A stretch of DNA of 64,000 nucleotides, taken from Mucor racemosus. Lineage: Eukaryota; Mucoromycota; Mucoromycetes; Mucorales; Mucoraceae. Of the stretch, positions 10,928-22,360 are shown piece after piece (position 1 is the first letter of the stretch; each line of letters starts with the position of its first letter). The position numbers and the translations under genes are program-made. Under the pieces are notes generated by a model. The model saw only the letters and a list, made by a program, of their open reading frames with translations, was not told where the DNA came from and searched no databases. The stretch is from NCBI GenBank assembly GCA_027405735.1, contig JAPEHQ010000017.1:131501-195500 (forward strand), written 5' to 3'.

Positions 10928-11435
10928 TGTTTAATATACACAATGAATAGCTAGAAAATAAAGTTAAAACTAGGTATATTTTTGAGTATATAGTAGTAGG
11001 TAAAAAAAAGTAATGATCTGTCTCGAAAGACATCAGGATTCAGGATATTTATATACCTTGGAAGCACGGTTATAGAGTCTATAATACATAGTGTATGAAT
11101 GAATGATTTCATAGTCCTTGAGGAACAACTAGTTGATTTCATCGTCTTGAGGAACTAGTTGATTACAACATGATGATATAATAGGTTGGCCATAGCAAGT
11201 TTAGTAGGATACGACCAAGTTAAGTATATAGGATCTTCATGCTTGATTAACTTTAGACAGTGAATGTTTATACAAATGGAATAGCTGAATTCCATTCCCA
11301 GGAACGAGTTCATGATTGGCTCAATTTCAGGATCTCAGGTTGAACACCATTTTATCATAGACTACATGTAACATAACTAAATGAAATAAATTGCAATACA
11401 TCATTATTATAACTTCATGCTCATCAGTCCATACA
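10928..11435 (+). mobile_element. LTR-C, 3'-degenerate copy
   Basis: Begins TGTTTAATATACACAATGAA and is collinear with the complete LTR-C at 45599-46144 for about 490 bp (shared landmarks ACATGATGATATAATAGGTT, TAAGTATATAGGATCTTCAT, ACGAGTTCATGATTGGCTCA). Similarity fades after about 11435, so the 3' end is lost or diverged. Confidence 0.7.
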
Positions 11436-11666
11436 TAGTCAATATAATACCCCCAGTCAGATATAAGCCTTGATAGTAACCAACCGGTGTATTCATAGAG
11501 TTCATGGGTCCTTGATCATAATGGTGTGATTAGGTCTACATTATGTTGATTGGTCTTTAACTATAAGCTGCTAGGATTGAATCTCGGTAGAAAGTTTATA
11601 TTAGTATGAATAAGCATATATCATTTAGTAGTATAACGTCTATTCATGCCAGCTGTACTTTAATTG
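11436..11666. other. Diverged LTR-C tail or unassigned
   Basis: No gene. Short similarities to the end of LTR-C (CCCCCAGTCAGAT against ACCCAGTATAGTC) suggest a decayed tail. Confidence 0.3.
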
Positions 11667-12020
11667 TGTTGCATCCACAGATCTGGGTGCATTCCTTGGT
11701 TAAGATTACGACACAGTTTGATATGTTAAGTTCTACATTGCTGTGTATTATGTTATGAAGCTCCGTTTATACAGGAATGTGGAACTAGTGTATGTCACCT
11801 GTAGGCTTGATTGGATATATATATATAATTAGACACATTTTAGACTAGTCATATAATTAGAGAATGTGAATATAAAAGAAGATGGTTCGATCTTATAATA
11901 AAGTTCTTTAGTTTTAGTGTGCTCTTTCATTTTATAACAGTTTTTCTTTATTTTTTTTAAATGATTTAGTACTTAGTACATATTTTAGCTTTGAGATTGA
12001 TATAATCTCCTGGCGTAACA
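11667..12020 (+). mobile_element. LTR-D, complete solo LTR with 5-bp duplication
   Basis: A 354-bp unit, TGTTGCATCC...GGCGTAACA, flanked on both sides by AATTG (11662-11666 and 12021-12025). A second copy in opposite orientation sits at 16098-16419. No internal region is present, so it is a solo LTR from homologous recombination. The intact target duplication indicates a relatively recent insertion. Confidence 0.85.
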
Positions 12021-12984
12021 AATTGAGAATCAGATGAAATGGAAATCAACATAGTGAATAAATGTGTACATATTCCACACAGCCTTTGCTCTTTGATAGA
12101 GGAATTTGTCTTTTCCCACCTGCGATCACTTCGTTACGTTATCCCATGCAAGTAATTAATAATCGAAGAATGGATCCTTCATTCTTAAAATATTTACTGT
12201 ATATTGTCGATGATGCAAACGCAAAGAAGGGCATACAACAATTGATGAATGTCGCACTAAAGTCTACTGTATGTTATTCGACAATTTAAACGTCAAAATT
12301 GTCAACAGCAGCAACAGCAATTGGATTAATAACAAAATAATAGATTGACCAGAGGAAGCTTTAATAGAATAAATAGTGTTCACAAAACAGCCGAGCGCAA
12401 ATAAGTTTATTCGAGCAATTTAATCGATCATTTATAGAGCCTCAAATATTTAAGAATAATGCAAGCAAGCTCAAATAATAAAGCATTTTGAATCTTAAAG
12501 CAAGCAATCAAGCATAAAGCGCGCATTAGCCTGTTTTATAAAACTGGGGCAAGCTAAGCACGAGCATACAAGCAAGCGAGCAAATCCGAGTGGGAACGCA
12601 AGCCAGCTGCAATAAATCAAGTGGATGTCAACTGGGATACTGTATATAGTAATTAATATGGAAGTTATATGATTAGCTATTGGCTTTTGATTATAATGAT
12701 TGGAAAGAGAGGTCGGAGTTACTTATTGTAATTGCTATTACTAGTAATATTTAATTAATACCTATGGTTAACTATATAACAATAGTTGTTGGGTATAAAT
12801 AGTTTAACAATGATATAAATAAGTAACAAGATATATTTATTGGGGTTAAAATTATAAATAAAAAGGGAAAGGAAAGAAAGAACAGATAAACTCACTAATG
12901 TGCAATTGATCTGTCCATGTTTGCTATTTATATAATGTAACTGGATGATTAGACACAGACTTTGTGTGTAACCTTTTGTATACA
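12021..12984. other. No supported gene; one 75-codon frame and AAGC-rich stretch
   Basis: The frame 12062-12289 (MCTYSTQPLLFDRGICLFPP...) begins 41 bp after LTR-D and looks weakly protein-like, perhaps a host exon disrupted by the insertion, but no family is recognised. Bases 12460-12600 are rich in AAGC/CAAGC words of no clear period. Confidence 0.3.
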
Positions 12985-13034
12985 TTTATTTATACTATTT
13001 TGAGTTGTGTAACAAAAGATCTAAATTGCTACGA
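12985..13034 (-). repeat. Repeat F copy 61 nt downstream of tRNA-Asn (F3)
   Basis: On the minus strand it starts TCGTAGCAATTTAGATCTTT and continues TTGTTACACAACTCAAAATAG, matching the first 45-50 bases of the copy beside tRNA-Asp. Similarity stops after about 50 bp. Orientation relative to the tRNA is the same in both cases. Confidence 0.6.
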
Positions 13035-13088
13035 CAGGCACACGAAATGAAAAAACCATACAACGTCTCACGTAAGTCGAAAATGTGC

Positions 13089-13095
13089 AAAAAAA
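13089..13095 (-). terminator. Pol III terminator of tRNA-Asn
   Basis: Seven T on the minus strand directly after the tRNA 3' end. Confidence 0.85.
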
Positions 13096-13169
13096 CGCTC
13101 CCGGGTGGGCTTGAACCACCAACCTCCTGATTAACAGTCAGACGCGCTAGCCAATTGCGCCACGGAAGC
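13096..13169 (-). tRNA. tRNA-Asn (GTT)
   Basis: A 74-nt intronless cloverleaf on the minus strand. Acceptor GCTTCCG pairs with CGGGAGC plus discriminator G; anticodon loop CTGTTAA gives anticodon GTT; the T loop carries GTTCAAG. All arms pair. Confidence 0.97.
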
Positions 13170-14819
13170 TGATATATTTGTTACGATTGTAAGTTTATTT
13201 TGTAATGCTAAATCCAAATGTCGGTATTTGAATTTCTAAGCCAATGAAAAGCCAAACAATTGGTACCTGAATTGAAGTTGAATTGGAAGGTCTATCATTG
13301 CATTTATTATATAACATTTACATTACCCAAATCATTAATAAATCGAGCTTTCTTACTGTTGTATTCCACCTACTAGTATCATACATTATCACCTTCTACA
13401 GTATCAATACATCTTACAATCTATTGACTACGACATGTATTGAAGTGCAAGTCTTGATATCGGATATAAGAAACTCCTAGCGTATCAAGTTTAATCCAGT
13501 AATTACCAAGAACGCTTTGACCTCAATTATGACACCACATTATTTCATCCCAGCAGTTAACCAATCAAGTATGCAGTGGAATTACATACTAAAAACGCTT
13601 GATAAAAATAAAACAACCTAAATTTCAAGTGTCGCTCATAAAATATGATGCCACTTGAAATGTGAACAACGATAATAAACAAACGCTTCAATTGAACACA
13701 ATAACAAACGCATGCTAAAAATATGAAATACCCTTTTTGAACCATACATGTCGTGTAGATGATAGCACCCTTGATCACGGCGCAATCAATTACACAAATG
13801 ACATATATATCAAAACAGGATTCTATCCAAATTAATAATGATAATAAACAAAGATATCAATTTAGTCAACTACTCATCTATATCGTAGTTGCACTATCAA
13901 TATAAATAAGATTCAAGCATATAAAAACTACCCCTTAAAAATCAAGGTTACATAAAATAGATATAACAGAAATAAACAAAAACAACCATTTCCCAAAAGG
14001 TCGATATTGTCACACTTGATGTACAATCCCTTATGGTCAATGCTCTATACAGTTTACCCCTTAAAATATCAAATCAATAACAATGTACTCAAAACTGGAA
14101 GATTACTAAATATACATCCATTCAAGTCTGATGGTATCCAAGTTCTCCAAATCACTATAAATACCCTCATACTTTTCAATTATTTTAACTCTTCAGAAAT
14201 CTTTTGTAATAAAAACTTTAGCTGATTATAATTGTATTTCTACTGCTTTTATTTTTATATTTTTTTTATTTTAGTAAATTAACATCATAATTTACTGCAA
14301 AGTAGTTATCAAATCAACATCCAAGCATATTTAGCGCAGCATTGAAACAAGACAACTAACAAGCTCTGCAAGAACGGTTAAATTATGATTGATCCATTTC
14401 AATCCATAGATTACTATCGAACAGATCCAATGGTTCAATAGTGCCTTAAATTACATCTCAGGATCTCAATGTCAAATCAATATAAAAGGCCATACTTTTA
14501 CATCTAAATAAACGATATCTTGTTTTTATTATACAGTTGAAGAACTGATTAATTACTCATTCTTTTATAATTGTATTCTTTTTTAAGTACTATTTATCAA
14601 TCCTGAAAATATACGACACTTACGTTTAAAATATTTTGGAAACTTTACTATATTGTCATTTAATCGCTGAGATTCTATATCAAGCTAGTAATTCAAACAA
14701 ATATCGCTTAAAACACTTAATATATCTGATTTTGTCTCGGGATCGTTATATTACTGCAAGAATAATCCAACAAAACAGCAAGATATTTCACGAAACAAGC
14801 ACCGCAGAGTATCATATTT
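13170..14819. other. Intergenic, no gene seen
   Basis: AT-rich, only short accidental frames on both strands. Bases 14470-14520 (AATGTCAAATCAATATAAAA and AATAAACGATATCTTG) weakly resemble repeat F. Confidence 0.45.
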
Positions 14820-15096
14820 CGTTAAGTGTCATTTTGGATAGATAGTAATAGTAAATGTATTAAGCTCACGTGATAATATCACGTGCATTCCGGCTTGTTC
14901 GGTTCGATAATCCTTTTCGATATTTAGTCATTACTACTTATGAGTATATAAGCTCATGTTATATACTTCAATAATCAACATAGCTTCTTTCTAACAATAT
15001 AAATATATTACTACTACATTTATTAATAGTTGTTCCTTACAGACTAAACATATAAAACATAACTAAAATATCTAATAGCCTTCGGCTATAGGTACA
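14820..15096 (-). mobile_element. LTR-A, degenerate copy cut at its 5' end
   Basis: In minus orientation it is collinear with 10183-10460 (TGTACCTATAGCC, GGAACAACTATTAATAAATG, AACATGAGCTTATATACTCA, CACGTGATATTATCACGTG). Its 5' terminal bases are replaced by the LTR-C that begins at 15097, so LTR-C apparently inserted into this copy. No tRNA gene adjoins it. Confidence 0.7.
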
Positions 15097-15371
15097 TGTT
15101 TAGGACATAGACTAGACTGGGTACATGTATTACTAGTAGAAGTGCTCAAAGGGTTATTTAGACATGATTCTTAGCATAGAATGATGAGTATGAGGTGATA
15201 ATGTTGTATGCCAATTTTATTTCATTTAGTTATGTTACATTTAGTCTATAATGAAATGGTGTAGCCTGAGATCCTGAAGAAGTTGAGCCAATCATGAATT
15301 CGTTCCTGAAAATAGAATTCAATTACTCCATTTGTATAAACATTTACTGTCTAAAGTTAATAAAGCATGAA

Positions 15372-16033
15372 TGTGCTGAACTAGGATACTATTTCCCCAC
15401 ATAAGAAATTAAATGTTATCTCACATAAAACCATGCTCTAATATTTCAATAGAGATAACATGAATTTAACAGTAAATACAGAAAGTATTAGTAATTTAAC
15501 ATATAAATAAAATAGACCGAATCATAAACAAAGCAAATTGATTCATAAAATAAGCTGAAGAAACACATAGATCAAAGTAAGGATTGCTCTATGCGGATCA
15601 TTAACAAATATGCCAAAAACGGGCATTAAAAGACCGCCTTGATTATGTAAATCAAGAAGCTCAATATAAACTTTAAAATCACAAACAAACTAATTGATTT
15701 ACCAAAAAGAATAAACATATGGATATTGCATGAAGACAATGGAATCATGCTTCAATCATTTAATAAGTAGCATGATGATATATGTATGGAATGCAGCATT
15801 GTCTGATTCGCATGTTAAACATCACGGTTTGACAGAAGTCCTAAGTTGGTAATTCGGTTATTCCTAATTCTGATAGATCACTGACAGTTACGGTGCAACT
15901 CCCAGATATAACAAAAGCACAACTAATATAAATAGAGTAGAAATATAGACCTATTGCACACTATCCATTTTTTGAATAAAGAAGGATTTAAACTGTATCT
16001 TTTTTCAAAGCTTTTATTTTACATTTTACTGCA
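15372..16033 (+). mobile_element. LTR-E, solo LTR nested in LTR-C
   Basis: Starts TGTGCTGAACTAGG and ends TTTTACTGCA; ATGAA flanks both sides (15367-15371 and 16034-16038). At 662 bp it is longer than its 398-bp relative at 45018-45415, because of the extra segment at 15671-15924. It lies inside LTR-C, so it is younger than that copy. Confidence 0.85.
15671..15924. mobile_element. 254-bp insertion inside LTR-E
   Basis: Absent from the LTR-E copy at 45018-45415, whose sequence runs without break across the site. AATATAAA flanks both sides (15663-15670 and 15925-15932), which fits an 8-bp target duplication as made by hAT-type elements. No clear terminal inverted repeats (CTTTAAAATC...GCACAACT), so the class is open. 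Confidence 0.5.
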
Positions 16034-16097
16034 ATGAATATTATTCTATATACTTAACTTGGTCGCATCCTACTACTAAACCTGCTCTGGTCAATCT

Positions 16098-16419
16098 TGT
16101 TACGCCAGGAGATTATATCAATCTCAAAGCTAAAATATGTACTAAATCATTTAATAAAAATAAAGGAAAACTGTTATAAAATGAAAGAGCACACTAAAAC
16201 TAAAGAACTTTATAATAAGATCAAAACATTTTCTTTTATATTCACATTCTCTAATTATATGATATATCCAATCAAGTCTAGGTGACACACACTAGTTCCA
16301 CATTCCTGTATAAACGGAGCTTCATAACATAACACACAGCAATGTAGAACTTAACATATCAAACTGTGTCGTCGTAATAATCTTAACCAAGGAATGCACC
16401 CAGATCTGTGGATGCAACA
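16098..16419 (-). mobile_element. LTR-D, second solo copy nested in LTR-C
   Basis: A 322-bp unit, on the minus strand TGTTGCATCC...GGCGTAACA, flanked by AATCT on both sides (16093-16097 and 16420-16424). Collinear with the copy at 11667-12020 in opposite orientation, with small deletions. Confidence 0.85.
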
Positions 16420-16500
16420 AATCTATTATATCATCATATTGTAATTATCTAGTTCCTCAATAAGAGGATAGAGTCATCCATACACATTGAATGGCAAGCA

Positions 16501-17986
16501 CTATATCAGTGCTTTCAAAACTGTTGTATAACTATCACCTTCTACTATCTACACACATTACATCCGGTTACACTCTATAGATATCATTACATAAGCTCGG
16601 TAAACGGAGTAACTCAGCTATACTGGCATAACTATGGTTCCGAAATCTATGAAGAGTGAAACATAACAACTAATAGGCTGTGTGGATACAGTGTATTATT
16701 GAAAGCTACCGTATATCTATTAATTTATATTGTCACTTTGAGCAGTTCTTATCTACTAATCTATCCTTCTTTGTATATAAACCCTATCATAAATAAAAGA
16801 AGAAGGATTAGTTTAGTTTTGATCTCTTAGTTTGACCCACAGTTGGAAAGCTGACACTTATCAAGGCTTTACTTTGTTTTATTATTTTAACTATTCTAGT
16901 ATATCAGATATATGCCAGAATAAAACACTTCAAAAATTCAGCCTTATATAAAATAAGACTATAAGGCTATTTCCGTGCTTAAAAAAAAGCTTTTAGAAAA
17001 CTTCAGCCTTATATAGCGTGGTTATTGGAATAATATAATAGTGGTGAACAAGCTCAGTTCGAAGACAACTATGTAGGATGAAAGTCCAAATAACAACTCA
17101 AATTTTAAAAACATATTTACTGATATACATTTATAATTTATTTTATTTTTTCAAGAATTTGTCCAGCTGTATGGATAGGGAAAAAGAAAAACACTTCCAT
17201 CCTATTATATGTACCATAGCAACTTTAAGTTCATTTAGTTTCATTTTTTCGGTACAGGATGATATCCGATCTGCCATTGATTGATATCGATTAATATAAG
17301 CGTTTGTTTCTGATTTTAAGTAGGAGAACAAGCCATATTGATAGCATATAGTCTTGAAGAATAATCGATTTACAATGTGGTGGTGTTGATGTTAACTGCT
17401 AAGCTAATAGTTTGAGCGCCCTCTCATTTTTATTATCGTTAGTCTCCAAACAGTATCATAAAGATAGATGCGGTATTAAAACTATACATCAAAGACATAT
17501 TTTCAAATAATTCCTTGTGGATTATCTAAATATCTAGTCAGATTATTAAGATTAAGCCCTTGAAGATTTACAATATAATGTTATTATCGCTAGTATTAAG
17601 TATACAATGTCATAAATTAATTGCTGTGTGTCACAAATTCTTGAAGAGATAAATAAATATGACATTAAAGACCCCAAAATTATGACCAAAAGAAGTAGTA
17701 AGTACAATACAAAGCTACGAAAATAAGAACTATTCGATAAATAAGATATATACTTTCTGTATATTAAAAAAACCTATAAAAATACCCATAATTCTATCAT
17801 GTAACACATAAACGCACTTTAAAGTGTTTGTGCGTGTTTTTTATTTCCCCGTGTGTAACTAAATTAAGGTTTTGGCACGCAATTTCCACTCAAAAATTGT
17901 TCAAATCTATTAAATTTGCTGTTGGATAAGATTATTCAAGATGATTGCGACATATCGCTTGCAAATTCAAAATAATTCATCAAGAG
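16501..17986. other. No supported gene
   Basis: Contains a sequence of LTR-like composition at about 16522-16857 (TGTTGTATAACTATC...AAAGCTGACA, with TATATAAACCC inside) but without a matching duplication or second copy. Two overlapping open frames on opposite strands at 17078-17331 are of unknown meaning. A near-palindrome AACGCACTTTAAAGTG lies at about 17813. Confidence 0.35.

Positions 17987-18017
<31 letters not shown>
17987..18017. repeat. TA microsatellite upstream of sulfatase gene
   Basis: A run of about 15 alternating T-A pairs, 50 bp before the sulfatase start codon, in the likely promoter or 5' UTR. Length may vary between strains. Confidence 0.8.
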
Positions 18018-18022
<5 letters not shown>

Positions 18023-18066
18023 AAAATGTTCTCTGTTGACTACTCAATAATAAAGAAAACTGCAAA

Positions 18067-20589
18067 ATGAAAACATTTTCTTTATTGCCTGGTATTGTAG
18101 TAATGTTTGCATTGTTGCAACAACAAGCTGTCAGTGCGGCCTCTTCCAGTGAAAACAAAAAACCAAACATTGTTTTTATTTTCACTGATGATCAAGATTA
18201 TAGAATGAACTCTTTGGATTATATGCCCAATGTGCAGAAATATTTGATTGAGGAAGGAACTACATACAAAAATCATTATGCTACTATTGCTGTTTGTTGT
18301 CCAAGTAGAGTTGGTCTTTTAAGAGGCCAATATGCACACAACACAAAGTAAGTGTTAAAGCATATTGAATGATTAGTATTAATGCATACAATAGCATTAC
18401 AGATGTTCTTCCTCCATTCGGTGGTTATGAGCGCTTCAATAATTTGAGACTTGGTGAAGATTATTTACCTATTTGGTTGCAGAAGGTACACATACAGATT
18501 CAATTAATAGATATCTATTTCCTACTATATATATTGATGCTTGTCATTATTTTAAACAGGCAGGTTACAATACTAATTATATTGGAAAATTGATGAATGA
18601 ATATGATGTTCTGAATTATAACAAGCCTACACCTCGAGGGTAAGATATATGTAGTTAAGCACCGCATCAAACTAAAATTTGGTCTAATGATTGTATCTTA
18701 ATAATAGATTTCATTATCAAGGTATACACATATTTTCAAAGGTTTAATATGCAAACAACCTGGTTGAATTAACAATTTCTGTTTGTAAATAGAACAACTG
18801 GTAGATCCTTATACCTACATCTACAACACCGCAGTATTTTCAGTCAATGGAGAGACACCTGTTTATTACAAAGACGTCTATCAAACCGATATCATTCATG
18901 CTAAAACTCGTGCTGCATTGAAGAGAGTACAAGGAACCGATGATCCTTTCTTTTTGTGGGGTACGTTACAATAGCAATCATATTCATGTAGATCTTGCTA
19001 AACTAATTGTATTTATATATTCAGTTGCACCTATGGCCCCTCATGGTCAATTTGAAATTTTCTCAAATGGCACCATTACATCTAGATCTCCGGTTCCTGC
19101 AGCTCGTCATGCCAACTATTTTAAAGATGTAAAAATTCCTCGCACTCCTCATTTCAACCCTGATAAGCAGGTTAAAACCGCATCTTACTGGAAAGAATTG
19201 GAGAAAATGAATGCTACATTAGTTGAGGAATTTGACGAAGCATACAGGAATCGCCTCCGCGCTTTACAAGCAGTAGATGAATTAGTTGGCACATTATTTA
19301 AAGAATTAGAAGAATCAGGTGAATTGGACAATACATATGTTGTATACAGTGCAGATAATGGGTAATAATATTATGATAATATTGGGCTTATTAGTCAGAT
19401 TAATTAACAAGAAAATGATAGTTATCATCTTGGGCAACACAGAGCTTATCCAGGCAAATGTACCAATATGGAAGAAGATATCAAGTAAGCAACATTCAGT
19501 ATTACAAATAAAATACATCAGACACTAACAACCAATATGTAGCGTTCCATTCATTGTTCGTGGCCCCGGTATTCCCAAGGGAAAAGAAAGCCATGTAGTC
19601 AGTTCTCATCATGATTTAGCTCCTACATTCTTAGCTTTAGCCCAAGGCGATGAATATGTTCCTTCTTGGGTTGATGGTGGTGTTGTTCCGTTGACCAAAG
19701 AACTTGAAAACCACCCAAGACCTGTTTCTAAAGAAAGCTTTGCTGTTGAATTCTGGTCAAAGGACAACTATGCAGAAAATTATTCCCCAACTGTTGCTAG
19801 AACTGGACCCAATACATACAAGACAGTTCGAGTTATTGCCCAGGATTATAATTGTAAGCTTGTATACGTAGTATAGATTAAAAAAAAACCTAACCAAACC
19901 TCTAGACATGTATGCTGTTTGGTGTACTGGAGAACATGAACTTTATGATTTAAAGAATGATCCTTATGAATTGAGCAATTTATATGATGATAACGTCCAT
20001 ATTCAACTTATAAACAGACTAGATGCACTTTTAGTTGTTCTTAAAGAATGTAAAGCAGAATCATGCCGTGATCCATGGAGAATTCTTCATCCTGAAGATG
20101 ATTCTGTAAAAACTTTGGAGGATGCTTTACATGAAAAGGTAAAATCTTTTTTTTTAGGTGCACATATTTAAATGGTTTATTTTTACTAATTATAATCCAT
20201 AATTCAAGTTTGATGCTCACTATACTCAATTTAAAAAAGTCGAATACAAGGAATGTCTTAATTATTTACTTGCGCAAAACGAATCACCACAAATTGGTAA
20301 TCACTTTAATTTGAATAGCACTGTGAATGATCGTGCTAGACTTCATACTGAAAAATCTGATCAATTTGTGATCAAGAGCCTCACAAAAAGAGCAGCCGAA
20401 GAAAGACAAACATTGGTAATGCCTTCTGAATATCATGAGCTTTTTAAACTTGTGCCTGAAGCTTCTGGTCCAGTTGGTCATGAGATTCCCGATGAAGACT
20501 TTGAAAAATTAGCTGTAGTGGTTCCATCAGAATTATTGGAAACTAAAGTTAGATGGGCTGATTATAACTTTTATAGTTTTGGTAGTTAG
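18067..20589 (+). CDS. Secreted sulfatase (arylsulfatase-like)
   Basis: Ten exons: 18067-18347, 18395-18485, 18560-18639, 18708-18721, 18793-18960, 19025-19361, 19422-19484, 19543-19853, 19906-20138, 20209-20589. They sum to 1,959 nt, 652 residues, one open frame; all junctions GT-AG. A signal peptide (residues 1-24) leads to PNIVFIFTDDQD with the metal-binding Asp41-Asp42. The active-site motif is CCPSRVGLLRG; in CxPSR the first Cys (77) is the one converted to formylglycine. Later family blocks are VAPMAPHG, YVVYSADNGYHLGQHR and ENHPRP. The enzyme would hydrolyse sulfate esters outside the cell or in the secretory path; substrate unknown. Exon 4 is only 14 bp, yet it is required to keep frame and the GFHYQEQLVDPY block. 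The C-terminal 150 residues are less conserved. Confidence 0.93.
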
Positions 20590-21318
20590 GTTAATTGTGT
20601 AAATAAAAAAAGCATGACACATACACCCCACGATTTGTTTGACATGTTTTACTTTATGTAACTATACATTTAATCATATACAAATACAAAAAAAAAAAAA
20701 AAAAAAAAACCAGGATTTATGAATTATTCATGCAATAACAGAATCAGTAAAAAGATCTGTTTTGTATATTATAATACACTCATTTTTCAAGGATCAATAA
20801 AAATACATATAACCTTTATTTAGTAGCACAAATAAAAAATTAATTTATACGTCTATAAAACATATAACATTGTCAAAAAAAAAAAAAGAAGGATTTTACT
20901 ACGGTATGTAATTATATCATTTTAAACTTTATAATTATCATCATTTGCATGCAAAGCCCATGAAATTCATCACGTGTAGTACGATATCCTTGGGATTATA
21001 TACCTTATTTCAACCTGATGATAATATCCAGGAAGATTCTTTTTTTTCTTGGTGATATCAACGTTGGCCACAAGATTTTTATTTCTTATTTTTTACGCCC
21101 AAGGAAAAAGTTACCCCTGAAAAAATAATATATAAAACAACAACAAATTTTATTAAATTTTCACTGTGATACATGATGTTACATGTGACATTAAGCTTTT
21201 TTAGCTAATCAAATTCTCAAACATACAGGATTCTCATGCGGTTGACAGCCTATAAACAAATGGCAAGCCGAGTAGAAATGGCGGGGAGGGAGGAGTTCGG
21301 GGGAGGGGTATTATATAA
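20590..21318. other. Intergenic between convergent genes
   Basis: Holds A tracts at 20687-20709 and 20877-20887 and a purine-rich patch near 21282-21309. No gene. Confidence 0.6.
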
Positions 21319-22043
21319 TTATTGCTTGGAAATAGAAATTAAAATTAAAATCATGGTAAAAAATAATGTACAAGATGCAATCGCAACCGTAGATCTACTT
21401 GCAGGAAAATAGCCATTCACTAAAGCGACTTGAGTATGGAAATAACGCATAAATGCGAAAAACAAGAACAATATACTAATAAATATAAATAAAAGACCTA
21501 TCATTTGACCGTTCAGAAGTGGTGGTCTTTGATCCATCGTAGGTGGATTATGCGTCATTGATCTTTCAAGACGAAACAATTGTGTGATACCAATACCAAC
21601 AGAAATTGTAGATAAACTTGTGCGAAGCCAAGCTAAATATGTACGTTCATTTGCTATAAAAACATACAAACAAAAATGGTGAAATATGTTAATGATATGA
21701 TCTAATACAGATAAAAAAAAAAAAAAAAATTACCTAAATGGTCCCTTGCTACACTGCCTTTATTTTCGAGATATACTGATGTAGAATAGCGATTAAATAG
21801 TGTTTGCCAGTATTCACGAGTAAAGACTTGATGTTTTTTACTATCGATTATTTCTACTTGAGTTCCTTGTGACGAAGTTGTTGAAAATGCTTTGTTGCAT
21901 TGTTCATCATTTGGCTGATTTGCATGATGAATAGATGAATAATTCGTTATTGCTGCTGTGGCTACTAATGGTTTCTGCTCTTCTTCCTCTTCTTCTTCTT
22001 CTTCTTGATAGTGATGATGTTGAAGGTTATCTACTGAAAGCAT
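21319..22043 (-). CDS. DUF202-domain membrane protein
   Basis: Exons 21734-22043 and 21319-21653 with an 80-bp intron containing a long T tract give 214 residues. The N-terminal half is hydrophilic, with a run of nine Glu after HHHYQ. The motif TREYWQTLFNRYSTSVYLEN is followed by the DUF202 signature RDHLANERTYLAWLRTSLS, completed only by splicing. Three hydrophobic segments follow (SVGIGITQLF, MIGLLFIFISILFLFFAF, VAIASCTLFFTMILILIS). Fungal proteins of this kind sit in vacuolar or plasma membranes and are related to the membrane part of VTC complexes; the exact role is unknown. The Met at 22043 was chosen because the total is in frame. The frame stays open upstream and the ATG lies next to a CAG that could be a splice acceptor, so the start is uncertain. 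Confidence 0.8.
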
Positions 22044-22360
22044 ATGTTTATATAATATAATGAAGATAAATAAATAATAATAATAAAAAAATATATATAC
22101 AGAAAAAAAAAAGAAAAAAAAAGAAAAAAGAGAACACAAAAAAGGGACATATTTATATCAGAAAAAAATTCGTTGTTTAACATGCACATATAATTCGTTA
22201 TCCAGTATAGTAAATCAAAATATAGTGTAACATTTATAGTTACAAGATCAGTCAAAGTACAGTTTATTGGAGCACCCCATCTTTTGTAGATTTCAATTTT
22301 ATCATAGCATTGATTTTATATTCTTTAACTTTTTTTTTTTTTTTTTTTTTTTTTCTTGAT

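Larger units (their letters stand above)
15097..16500 (-). mobile_element. LTR-C copy interrupted by LTR-E and LTR-D
   Basis: Minus-orientation LTR-C in three pieces: 15097-15371 (its end, CCTAAACA, at 15097), 16034-16097 (ATACTTAACTTGGTCGCATC) and 16420 to about 16500 (ATTATATCATCATATTGTAA). Joining the pieces reproduces the order seen in the intact copy at 45599-46144. The pieces are separated by LTR-E and LTR-D, each with its own target duplication. The 5' end beyond about 16500 is not recognisable. Confidence 0.7.

Noticed and set aside
16522..16857. Possible further solo LTR (TGTTGTATAACTATC...AAAGCTGACA with a TATA-like box inside)
   Set aside because: No matching target duplication (flanks AAAAC and CTTAT) and no second copy in the window.
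17813..17842. Near-palindrome AACGCACTTTAAAGTG followed by T-rich sequence as a terminator
   Set aside because: Hairpin-plus-T terminators are bacterial; in this fungal context it is probably chance or a protein site.
21702..22139. Longer N terminus for the DUF202 protein (Phe/Tyr-rich extension)
   Set aside because: The extension is low-complexity translation of T/A tracts; the Met at 22043 gives a plausible protein.
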